From positions 1 through 9,457 of the forward strand of contig NZ_CBFHYF010000054.1 in assembly GCF_965660005.1 (NCBI RefSeq): a stretch of DNA of 9,457 nucleotides, read 5' to 3'. Under the pieces are notes generated by a model. It had not been told where the DNA came from, ran no database searches, and worked only from the letters and a program-made list of their open reading frames with translations. Position 1 is the first letter of the stretch, and each line of letters opens with the position of its first letter. Shown piece after piece: positions 1-5,944 of this stretch. This DNA is from Porticoccus sp965660005 (GTDB taxonomy: Bacteria; Pseudomonadota; Gammaproteobacteria; Pseudomonadales; Porticoccaceae). A program made the position numbers and the translations under genes.

Positions 1-103
1 GAAATGGTGGTCTGTCCCCGATTTCCTGGGCCAAGGTTTACATAATGGCATTATATGTGTCAATATGCGACCCCGACGTGTTGATGGCAGGCATAACCGC
101 GAT

Positions 104-108
104 AAGGA
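104..108 (+). promoter_or_regulatory. Ribosome binding site AAGGA deciding the GST start
   Basis: AAGGA ends 8 bases before the ATG at 117 and supports that codon over the in-frame ATG at 45. The upstream ATG has its own weaker AAGG at 33-36, so a minor longer form cannot be excluded. Confidence 0.55.
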
Positions 109-116
109 AACTTATT

Positions 117-1157
117 ATGGCGTCACAAGAACCGATTCGGCTGGTTGGTGGTACAGCGTCACCGTACACGCAGAAGATGGTGTCTCTGCTGCGCTACCGG
201 CACGTACCCTATGCGATCAGTTGGGGGCAGCCGGACCAGGCCTGCGATGCCCTCGGGGTTGAAAAACCGAAACCTATTTTCATGCCTACCTTCTTCTTCG
301 AGGAGGGCGGCGAGACCCGGGCCGAATGTGACTCCACGCCCATTATTCGCAAACTCGAATCAATGTACCCCGGCCGATCTGTGCTGCCGCAGAACCCTGC
401 GCTGGCGTTTATCGACTACCTGATTGAGGATTTCGCCGACGAGTGGTGTACCAAGTACATGTTCCACTATCGCTGGTATCCGGAGATAGATGCGGACAAT
501 GCCGGTACCCTGTTGCCTCTGGGTATGGATGTAAGCTTAGCCAACGATGCCCTCCAGCATTTCAAGAATTTCTTCGCAGAACGCCAGATCGGCCGCCTGT
601 ATGTGGTGGGTTCCAATGACACTACCGCCCCGGTGATCGATGCCAGCTATCGCCGTTTCCTGGCAGCGATGGAAAATCACCTGACCAACCAGAAATTCAT
701 GCTCGGCGGCCGCCCGGGCGCCGGTGACTTCGGCCTCTACGGTCAGCTCACCCAGTTGGTCGGTTTCGACCCGACTCCCCGGGCAATTACCCACGAGTTG
801 TCGCCGCGCACAGTGGCCTGGGTGGATCTAATGGACGACCAAAGCGGCCTTCAGCCGCAGGATTCGGACTGGATCAGCCTTGCTGATCAGCCCGACAGCC
901 TGCGTGGCCTGATGGAGGAGGTCGGGCGTGTTTACGCACCAGCCCAGCTTGCCAATGCCCGGGCAGTCCAGGCCGGCGAGAAAACCTGGGAGGCGGAAAT
1001 CGATGGTAGCGCCTGGACCCAACAGACTTTCCCCTACCAGGCCAAGTGCCTGAAGTGGACAAACGAGCGCTATCAGGCACTCAGCGAAGATGACCGCGCT
1101 AGTGTAGACGCGCTGCTGCAGGGTACTGGTGTTGAGACCATGCTGACCGCATCGTGA
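117..1157 (+). CDS. Glutathione S-transferase-like protein (large, two-domain)
   Basis: Probable soluble glutathione-dependent enzyme of 346 residues, longer than the ~200-230 of ordinary GSTs. The N-terminal thioredoxin-like domain covers about residues 6-85: strand IRLVGG, then SPYT at 15-18 where GSTs place the catalytic Ser/Cys, and DS at 72-73 where the glutathione-binding E/D-S pair lies. The helical C-terminal domain contains GRPGAGDFGLYGQL at about 198-211, which matches the GST N-capping box with Asp204. Residues beyond about 230 form an extension I do not recognise. The start at 117 is chosen because AAGGA at 104-108 lies 8 bases upstream and because the fold begins a few residues later; an in-frame ATG at 45 would add 24 residues with no GST character. 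It is the first gene of a six-gene plus-strand cluster. No convincing promoter is visible in bases 1-116. Substrate unknown. Confidence 0.85.
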   Translation: MASQEPIRLVGGTASPYTQKMVSLLRYRHVPYAISWGQPDQACDALGVEKPKPIFMPTFFFEEGGETRAECDSTPIIRKLESMYPGRSVLPQNPALAFIDYLIEDFADEWCTKYMFHYRWYPEIDADNAGTLLPLGMDVSLANDALQHFKNFFAERQIGRLYVVGSNDTTAPVIDASYRRFLAAMENHLTNQKFMLGGRPGAGDFGLYGQLTQLVGFDPTPRAITHELSPRTVAWVDLMDDQSGLQPQDSDWISLADQPDSLRGLMEEVGRVYAPAQLANARAVQAGEKTWEAEIDGSAWTQQTFPYQAKCLKWTNERYQALSEDDRASVDALLQGTGVETMLTAS

Positions 1158-1187
1158 GCGCAGCCAATTAAAGAACAGGAATTACCC

Positions 1188-2135
1188 ATGGCCGAAAAAC
1201 CAATCCAAAACCGTGTTACCGCAATGACGGGCACCGATTACCCCATCATCCAGGCCCCCATGGGCTGGATAGCCCGGGCCCAGCTGGCGGCCGCCGTCAG
1301 TAATGCCGGCGGGCTTGGCGTTATCGAAACAGCGTCGGGCGAGTTCGACAATATCCGTGCCGAGGTCGCGAAAATGCGCGACCTGACCGACAAGCCCTTT
1401 GGCATGAATGTGGCCCTGTCTTACGTCAAGGGCACCAATATTATTGATTTCGTGATCGATCAGGGCATCAAGTTCGTCACCACTTCTTCCGGCAGCCCGA
1501 ATGTGTGCACCCAAACCTTCCAGGAAGCGGGAATCAAGGTTTTCCACGTGGTGCCGACCCTGGATATGGCCCTCAAGGCGATCGACTGCGGTGTCGATGG
1601 CCTGGTGGTGGAAGGTGGGGAGGGCGGTGGCTTCAAGAACCCCAGCCCGGTCTCCAGCATGGTGTTGCTGCCGTTGATCCGCTCCCGGGTTGATGTGCCG
1701 ATTATTGCCGCGGGTGGTATTTGCGACGGCTTGTCCATGGCGGGCGCCTTTGCCATGGGTGCCGAAGGGGTGCAGATGGGCACCCGCATGCTCAGCTGCG
1801 CCGATTCACCGGTTCACGACAACTGGAAGCAGGCAGTGATGGATGCCAAGGAAACCGATACGGTATTCCTCAACCAGGCCTCGCGCCCGGCACTGCGCGC
1901 CCTGCGCACCGAGCGCACCGAAAAGTTGCTGCCCAAAGGGGCAATCAATGTGATGGAGAACCTGGCGGGAATCCCCCAACTGTACTTCGGTGGCGACATG
2001 GAGGCGGCGATACCGCTCTCCGGCCAGGTAGTAGGGCGTATAGACGCGGTGAAGAGCGCCGAGGATATCCTGCAGGGCACCATGTCCGGGTTCTATACAG
2101 CCATGGACAGCCTGGCGTCGGCCTATACCGGCTAA
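1188..2135 (+). CDS. FMN-dependent nitronate monooxygenase-like oxidoreductase
   Basis: TIM-barrel flavoenzyme of 315 residues in the 2-nitropropane dioxygenase / nitronate monooxygenase / FabK superfamily, cytoplasmic and expected to bind FMN. Visible family signatures: QAPMGWIA at 22-29 and NAGGLGVIE at 39-47 (first FMN phosphate/ring contacts), IIAAGGI at 172-178 and GAEGVQMGTRML at 191-202 (phosphate-binding loops), and GQVVGRI at 279-285. The motif that reads GxEAGGH in nitronate monooxygenases reads GGEGGGF at 143-149, so the catalytic His is Phe149. That argues against true nitronate oxidation and for another flavin reductase or dehydrogenase role. AGGA at 1177-1180 precedes the ATG by 7 bases. 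It lies 30 bases after the GST gene and two genes before a thiolase; similar flavin enzymes beside thiolases occur in steroid ring catabolism (IpdC), but that parallel is only an inference. Confidence 0.88.
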   Translation: MAEKPIQNRVTAMTGTDYPIIQAPMGWIARAQLAAAVSNAGGLGVIETASGEFDNIRAEVAKMRDLTDKPFGMNVALSYVKGTNIIDFVIDQGIKFVTTSSGSPNVCTQTFQEAGIKVFHVVPTLDMALKAIDCGVDGLVVEGGEGGGFKNPSPVSSMVLLPLIRSRVDVPIIAAGGICDGLSMAGAFAMGAEGVQMGTRMLSCADSPVHDNWKQAVMDAKETDTVFLNQASRPALRALRTERTEKLLPKGAINVMENLAGIPQLYFGGDMEAAIPLSGQVVGRIDAVKSAEDILQGTMSGFYTAMDSLASAYTG

Positions 2136-2180
2136 AGGCGCGCCATGCCCGGCACCAATTTGAAGAGAGGAGAACTGACT

Positions 2181-2570
2181 ATGAATATTGGAGCTTTACT
2201 TGCATGCGCTGCGTTGCTCATGGCGCCCCTCGCCATGGCGGAAGACATCGCCGGTTTCTGGAAGCACGCCGAGGAGCCAGGCTGGATCGAAATCACCACC
2301 ACCGGAGAGCTGGGTAAGGGTGTCGTGGTTCGCAATGACGTATACGCCGAGCGCGTCGGCCGGGAAATACTCAAGGACCTGCGTGCCGACGACAAACAAC
2401 AGGGCCTCTGGCGCGGCCAGATCTACGCCGAGAAGTTGGGCGAGTACAAGGATGCACAGATCAATTTATCCGGGTCAGGCGAAATGGAGATCAAAATCAA
2501 AGTGGGCTTTATAAGCCGTACAGTCGACTGGGTTCGTGTCGATGAGGTGCCTGAAAATCCCGGTAATTAA
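2181..2570 (+). CDS. Exported DUF2147 family protein
   Basis: Small secreted protein of 129 residues. Residues 1-20 are a signal peptide, with a hydrophobic core and an AMA cleavage site before Glu21. The mature part matches DUF2147 in layout: GFWKHAEEPGWIEI at 25-38, then LWRGQIYAEKLGEYKDA at 76-92, and an ending of strand, ISRTVDW and VRV at 111-120, the W-x-R-V pattern typical of the family. DUF2147 proteins are predicted lipocalin-like periplasmic beta barrels with no established reaction. The start at 2181 is preferred because GAGGAGA lies about 8 bases upstream and the signal peptide starts there; an in-frame ATG at 2145 would add 12 polar residues before the signal peptide. It sits mid-operon between the flavin oxidoreductase and the thiolase, an unusual place for an exported protein. 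Confidence 0.78.
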   Translation: MNIGALLACAALLMAPLAMAEDIAGFWKHAEEPGWIEITTTGELGKGVVVRNDVYAERVGREILKDLRADDKQQGLWRGQIYAEKLGEYKDAQINLSGSGEMEIKIKVGFISRTVDWVRVDEVPENPGN

Positions 2571-2618
2571 GCTCGCAGGCCAGTCCAGGCTCCGCGAGAG
2601 ACCTAAAGGAGAAAACAC

Positions 2619-3665
2619 ATGAAAGACGCAGTAATCGTATCGACCGCCCGCACACCAATCGCCAAAGCCTACCGCGGCGGCTTCAACAACCTCGGTGGCG
2701 CTTCACTGCGCGCGGCCTCAGTGACCACTTCCGGTATGACCATTGATCGCCAGTGCTCCTCCAGCCTGATGGCCGTGGCCACAGCCGCCAAGCAGGTGAT
2801 GCACGACGGTATGGATGTGGTTGTCGGCGGTGGGCTCGATTCCATCTCCCTGGTGCAAAACGAGCACATGAACCTGCACCGCATGGTTGACGAGGAATTG
2901 ATGGCCATGCACCCGAATATCCACATGCCGATGTTACAGACGGCGGAAGTCGTGGCGCAGCGTTACAACATCTCTCGTGATGCGATGGATGAATATGGAC
3001 TGCAGTCGCAGCAGCGTACAGCAGCTGCTTATGAAGCCGGCAAATACGAAGATGAACTGGTACCAGTCACCTGTAAGCGCACGGTCTGGGACAAGGAAAC
3101 CGGCGAGGCCTCTGAAGTGGAAGCTACAGTGGAGCGCGATGAGGGGCTGCGCGCCACTACTGCAGAGGGCCTGGCGGGTCTGAAAACAGTGGTCGACGGA
3201 GGCACTATCACCGCGGGTAACGCCTCTCAGTTGTCGGATGGTTCCTCCGCCCAAGTGGTCATGGATGCAAAACTGGCCGAGCAGAGAGGTCTCGAGCCCC
3301 TGGGTATCTACCGCGGTATTGCCGTGGCCGGGCTGGAGCCTGACGAAATGGGTATCGGTCCGGTTTACGCGGTTCCCAAACTGCTCAAGCAGAACGGCCT
3401 GTCAGTTAACGACATCGGCCTGTGGGAGTTGAACGAGGCATTCGCCGTACAGGTGCTTTACTGCCGTGACCAACTTGGCATCGATAACGACAAGCTCAAC
3501 GTCAATGGTGGCGCGATTTCCATTGGCCACCCCTACGGTATGAGCGGCTCGCGCATGATCGGCCACGCCCTGATTGAGGGCAAGCGCCGCGGTGTGAAGT
3601 ACGTGGTGATCACCATGTGCGTGGGCGGCGGTATGGGAGCAGCCGGCCTGTTTGAGGTTGCCTGA
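2619..3665 (+). CDS. Thiolase (acetyl-CoA acyltransferase family), internally shortened
   Basis: Thiolase II family enzyme that would cleave a 3-ketoacyl-CoA with CoA, or condense two acyl-CoAs, in the cytoplasm. The catalytic set is present: Cys46 in DRQCSSSL, NEAFA at 272-276, His304 in GHPYG, and Cys334 in CVGGG; TAGNASQLSDG at 198-208 is also standard. The protein is 348 residues, whereas family members are about 390-395. The missing block is near the N-terminus: the usual opening VIVSTARTPIAKAYRGGFNN runs to GGASL at residue 30, then jumps straight to SVTTSGMTIDRQC. About 44 residues are absent, including the strand/helix block and the conserved G-x-N-x-A-R stretch that normally lie between. 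The Gly after CSS is Ser49. AAGGAG at 2606-2611 is a strong RBS. A short CTCGC/GCGAG inverted repeat (2572-2598) lies just upstream. It may be folded poorly or inactive. Confidence 0.88.
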   Translation: MKDAVIVSTARTPIAKAYRGGFNNLGGASLRAASVTTSGMTIDRQCSSSLMAVATAAKQVMHDGMDVVVGGGLDSISLVQNEHMNLHRMVDEELMAMHPNIHMPMLQTAEVVAQRYNISRDAMDEYGLQSQQRTAAAYEAGKYEDELVPVTCKRTVWDKETGEASEVEATVERDEGLRATTAEGLAGLKTVVDGGTITAGNASQLSDGSSAQVVMDAKLAEQRGLEPLGIYRGIAVAGLEPDEMGIGPVYAVPKLLKQNGLSVNDIGLWELNEAFAVQVLYCRDQLGIDNDKLNVNGGAISIGHPYGMSGSRMIGHALIEGKRRGVKYVVITMCVGGGMGAAGLFEVA

Positions 3666-3685
3666 TTTAAAATAGGAGAACGACT

Positions 3686-3982
3686 ATGGCTATTGGCCTA
3701 CTTGCAACAATTACGATACAGGAAGGTAAGAACGCGGAGTTTGAGCAGGTGTTTCTGGACCTGACCGAACAGGTGCGGGCGAATGAACCCGGCAATATTT
3801 TCTATGCCTTACATCGCAGCAAGACAGATCCGCAGGTGTACAAGGTAATGGAGCAGTACGACAGCGCCGAGGCCCTGGACGCGCACGGCAAGGCCGCGTA
3901 CTTCCGCGAGGCCAACAAAGCCCTGGGAGCCCTCGTGGCAGCTCCCCCTGAAATAGAAATTCTCGACGCTGTAGAGCGGTGA
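3686..3982 (+). CDS. Antibiotic biosynthesis monooxygenase (ABM) domain protein, YgiN-like
   Basis: Single-domain ferredoxin-like (dimeric alpha/beta barrel) protein of 98 residues, the usual size for YgiN-type quinol monooxygenases and related cofactor-free oxygenases. The pattern runs strand GLLATITIQEGK, helix, EPGNIFYALHRS at 34-45, VYKVMEQYDS at 51-60 and EALDAHGKAAYFR at 62-74, with Glu34 and His67 at the conserved family positions. AGGAG at 3674-3678 is 7 bases before the ATG, and the gene starts 20 bases after the thiolase stop. Cytoplasmic. The family covers monooxygenases, heme-degrading proteins and proteins with no known activity, so a specific reaction cannot be assigned. Confidence 0.85.
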   Translation: MAIGLLATITIQEGKNAEFEQVFLDLTEQVRANEPGNIFYALHRSKTDPQVYKVMEQYDSAEALDAHGKAAYFREANKALGALVAAPPEIEILDAVER

Positions 3983-3987
3983 TGTAA

Positions 3988-4671
3988 ATGATAGACCTGT
4001 ACACCGCACCGACCCCGAACGGCCATAAGGCCTCCTGTACCCTTGAGGCTCTGGAAATACCCTACGAGACGCAGTTCGTGAACATCTCCGAGGGCGAGCA
4101 GCACAAGCCTGAGTTCCGGGCGATCAACCCGAATGGGCGGATACCAGCCATCGTGGACCGGGAAATGGGTGACTTCGCGGTGTTCGAATCTGGTGCCATC
4201 ATGATCTACCTGGCGGAAAAGGCCGGCCGGCTGCTGCCGACCGATGCCAGGGGCCGGTCGCGGGTTATCCAGTGGCTGATGTTCCAGATGGGTGGAGTGG
4301 GCCCGATGATGGGGCAGGCCAACGTGTTCTATCGCTATTTCCCGGAGAAGATCCAGCCGGCTATCGACCGCTACCAGAACGAGTGTCGCCGCCTGTTCGA
4401 GGTGCTCGATGGCCACCTGGCGGACAACGAGTGGTTGGCCGATGATTATTCCATCGCCGATATTGCCAACTGGTGCTGGGTGCGCACCTATAAGTGGTCC
4501 GGTGTATCCATAGAAGGGCTGGAGCATCTCCAGCGTTGGTTGCGAGTTATGCGTGAGCAGTCTGGAATGACAGCGGGGATTGAGGTGCCCTTCAGTCTTG
4601 GAAACTTGTTGGAAGACGAGAAGGAAGCGGCAGACTTTGCAAAGAACGCACAGAAAACGCTGCAAACCTGA
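3988..4671 (+). CDS. yfcG: Nu-class glutathione transferase / disulfide-bond oxidoreductase, YfcG-like
   Basis: Compact GST of 227 residues closely resembling E. coli YfcG, which binds two glutathiones and reduces disulfides. The opening MIDLYTAPTPNGHK is almost the YfcG opening and carries Thr9 and Asn11, which replace the usual catalytic Tyr/Ser/Cys in this class. NPNGRIPAIVD at 47-57 includes the cis-proline Pro53, FESGAIMIYLAEK at 66-78 gives the Glu67-Ser68 glutathione contact, GGVGPMMGQ at 102-110 matches the class-typical GGxGPMxGQ, and YSIADIA at 154-160 is the N-capping box with Asp158. The start is only 5 bases after the ABM gene stop with a weak GAGCGG as RBS, so translational coupling is likely. 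Last gene of the plus-strand cluster. The symbol reflects class similarity, not proven orthology. Confidence 0.9.
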   Translation: MIDLYTAPTPNGHKASCTLEALEIPYETQFVNISEGEQHKPEFRAINPNGRIPAIVDREMGDFAVFESGAIMIYLAEKAGRLLPTDARGRSRVIQWLMFQMGGVGPMMGQANVFYRYFPEKIQPAIDRYQNECRRLFEVLDGHLADNEWLADDYSIADIANWCWVRTYKWSGVSIEGLEHLQRWLRVMREQSGMTAGIEVPFSLGNLLEDEKEAADFAKNAQKTLQT

Positions 4672-4711
4672 AGTTAACAGGCCTGGGGAGCGCGCTGTGG
4701 AATCGTGAACG

Positions 4712-4764
4712 GGCTTTCAGCGGGAAACGCCTCTGACTCTGGCGATAGACTGTGAGGGCGTTTC
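4712..4764. repeat. Overlapping inverted repeats with alternative pairing
   Basis: GAAACGCC at 4724-4731 pairs perfectly with GGCGTTTC at 4757-4764 (8 bp, 25-base loop). The same left arm can instead pair with GGCTTTC at 4712-4718, with one bulged base, around a 5-base loop. It lies 40-90 bases after the last plus-strand stop and could help end transcription, but the right arm is followed by TCCAAACC rather than a T run. Confidence 0.35.
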
Positions 4765-5008
4765 TCCAAACCAACGCTTGAAACTACGCCGAAAGCTGGA
4801 TACTGAATTAGTGGCGATTCATACTGCCGATAGCGGCAATGCTCAACCAATTGATATCATTGATAAATTAGTAATTCGCCAGGCACACCTTCTTGCGGAA
4901 ATAACTGCGGGGTTTTGCTGTGTAGTAGGAAGCGTAAGAGCCATATAGGGTGTAATGAGATGTCATAGACGCTCCAATCGACTATCGGCCGTTTCTCTAA
5001 ACTGCTTG
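4760..5008. repeat. Imperfect direct repeat pair in the intergenic region
   Basis: GTTTCTCCAAAC at 4760-4771 and GTTTCTCTAAAC at 4991-5002 match at 11 of 12 bases. Each is followed within a few bases by GCTTG (4776-4780 and 5004-5008). The second copy ends just before the original dehalogenase stop. It may be a diverged duplication or chance. Confidence 0.25.
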
Positions 5009-5015
5009 GTCTAAA

Positions 5016-5057
5016 TTACGTGCGCTCAATAAATGCCAGGAGTTCTTCTGCCAGAAC
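5016..5057 (-). pseudogene. Severed C-terminal tail of the haloalkane dehalogenase
   Basis: Directly after the TAA at 5058-5060, and in the same frame, the minus strand reads VLAEELLAFIERT followed by a second TAA at 5016-5018. This is the ordinary terminal helix of haloalkane dehalogenases, so the natural gene ended at 5016 and the TAA replaced one sense codon, probably GAA or CAA by a single base change. With the tail the protein would be about 304 residues, a normal family length. Confidence 0.85.
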
Positions 5058-5930
5058 TTAGGGCGCTTCCTCCTGGGAAAAGTGACCGACATTTTTTAGC
5101 ATTTTGTGCTCCTGACCCTGGCAACCCGGCACATGATTTTGCAAATCTTTTTCCATTCCACGAGACACGGGGTCCTTATCGCCAAGAAGGGTAAGCATGG
5201 GCTTATCAAACTTGCCGAGCAGATCCCAGGCTTCCAGGTTAGATGCGATCTCGGGATGATCAGGGTAAAGAGTAATCAACAAGGGGAATTTCACGATACC
5301 AGCCTCAAACTTTCGCCGTGGGAATGGTGCACGGTAAGCTGCGAATTCGGCGTCGGAAGGCTGCACTTTGCCGCGAAAGCCACCTCGAAACGCCCACTTC
5401 CACGGAAAACCCGGTGCAAACTTCATGACTTTTAGCCACAGGCGGAGAAAGGAACTCCGCTCTGCACCAACCCCGGTGGGAATATTGGAGTTACTAACGA
5501 CAACCCGATTAAAGCGCTCAGGATTACGGGCGACGAGATCAAGGCCCAATGTACCGCCCCAATCCTGGCAGAATAGCGTTATGTTGGTGAGATCATTCGC
5601 CAGTAGCCGCTTGCTCATCCACTGTTTGTGACGCTCAAGCGCGTAGTCTTTTCGTCTGGCAGGCTTGTCTGACCGTCCACACCCAACCAAATCTACCGCA
5701 ATAATCCGACGACCACTCTCCTCCAGCAGTGGAATCATATGGCGATAAAGATAGACCCACGTAGGATTACCATACATTAACAAAATGGGGTCCGAATCCG
5801 GTGGACCCACGTCAATGCTATGCACGCGCAGTTCTGTACCGTCATCGTCAGTGATGGCCGTGTAGGTTGGCAAAAAATCGTAGTCAGGTAAGTTTTCGAA
5901 CTGTTCGTCTGGAGTACGCAGTACCTTCAT
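5058..5930 (-). CDS. Haloalkane dehalogenase, subclass I-like, cut short by an in-frame TAA
   Basis: Alpha/beta hydrolase that would hydrolyse a carbon-halogen bond to an alcohol plus halide in the cytoplasm. Residue numbers count from an upstream in-frame TTG at 5948. Seen: GNPTWVYLYR at 60-69 with halide-binding Asn61; nucleophile Asp129 and halide-binding Trp130 in CQDWGG; DKDPVSRG at 257-264 with Asp259 as the likely acid, placed as in subclass I; base His289 in VGHFSQE. Tyr59 replaces the usual His before GNPTW. The start is put at the ATG at 5930 because homologues typically open MKVLRTPD; the TTG overlaps the upstream stop. The RBS is weak and the gene lies 14 bases after DUF2855, so coupling is likely. 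The frame stops at TAA 5058-5060 just after QEEAP, 13 codons short of the family end. All catalytic residues precede the stop, so activity may survive. A sequencing error is possible. Confidence 0.85.
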   Translation of the reverse strand: MKVLRTPDEQFENLPDYDFLPTYTAITDDDGTELRVHSIDVGPPDSDPILLMYGNPTWVYLYRHMIPLLEESGRRIIAVDLVGCGRSDKPARRKDYALERHKQWMSKRLLANDLTNITLFCQDWGGTLGLDLVARNPERFNRVVVSNSNIPTGVGAERSSFLRLWLKVMKFAPGFPWKWAFRGGFRGKVQPSDAEFAAYRAPFPRRKFEAGIVKFPLLITLYPDHPEIASNLEAWDLLGKFDKPMLTLLGDKDPVSRGMEKDLQNHVPGCQGQEHKMLKNVGHFSQEEAP

Positions 5931-5944
5931 CTCTTTCGTCCGAA

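Larger units (their letters stand above)
4672..5015. other. Convergent intergenic region without a convincing gene
   Basis: About 345 bases between the converging GST and dehalogenase genes. It holds the inverted repeats at 4712-4764, a perfect small hairpin TGCCG-ATAG-CGGCA at 4825-4838, and an A/T-rich patch near 4848-4875 containing the palindrome TGATATCA. One plus-strand frame stays open for 79 codons (4709-4948); it contains a short stretch (GVSPNQRLKLRRKL) that loosely resembles the end of a helix-turn-helix, but it has no start codon at its head and no RBS. It could be the remains of a lost regulator or chance. No U-tract terminator is seen. Confidence 0.5.

Noticed and set aside
37..66. 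Possible promoter TTTACA / CAATAT before the first GST
   Set aside because: The -10 match is poor and the element would overlap the alternative ATG at 45; not enough to call.
3802..4665. Long minus-strand open frame of 287 codons
   Set aside because: It is opposite the YfcG-like GST and ABM genes, whose plus-strand translations are clear family members; the antisense translation is low in family character and rich in His/Pro/Arg as shadows are.
4709..4948. 79-codon open plus-strand frame with an HTH-like stretch
   Set aside because: It has no start codon near its head and no RBS, and the resemblance to a helix-turn-helix is a dozen residues only. Described under the intergenic region, not called a gene.
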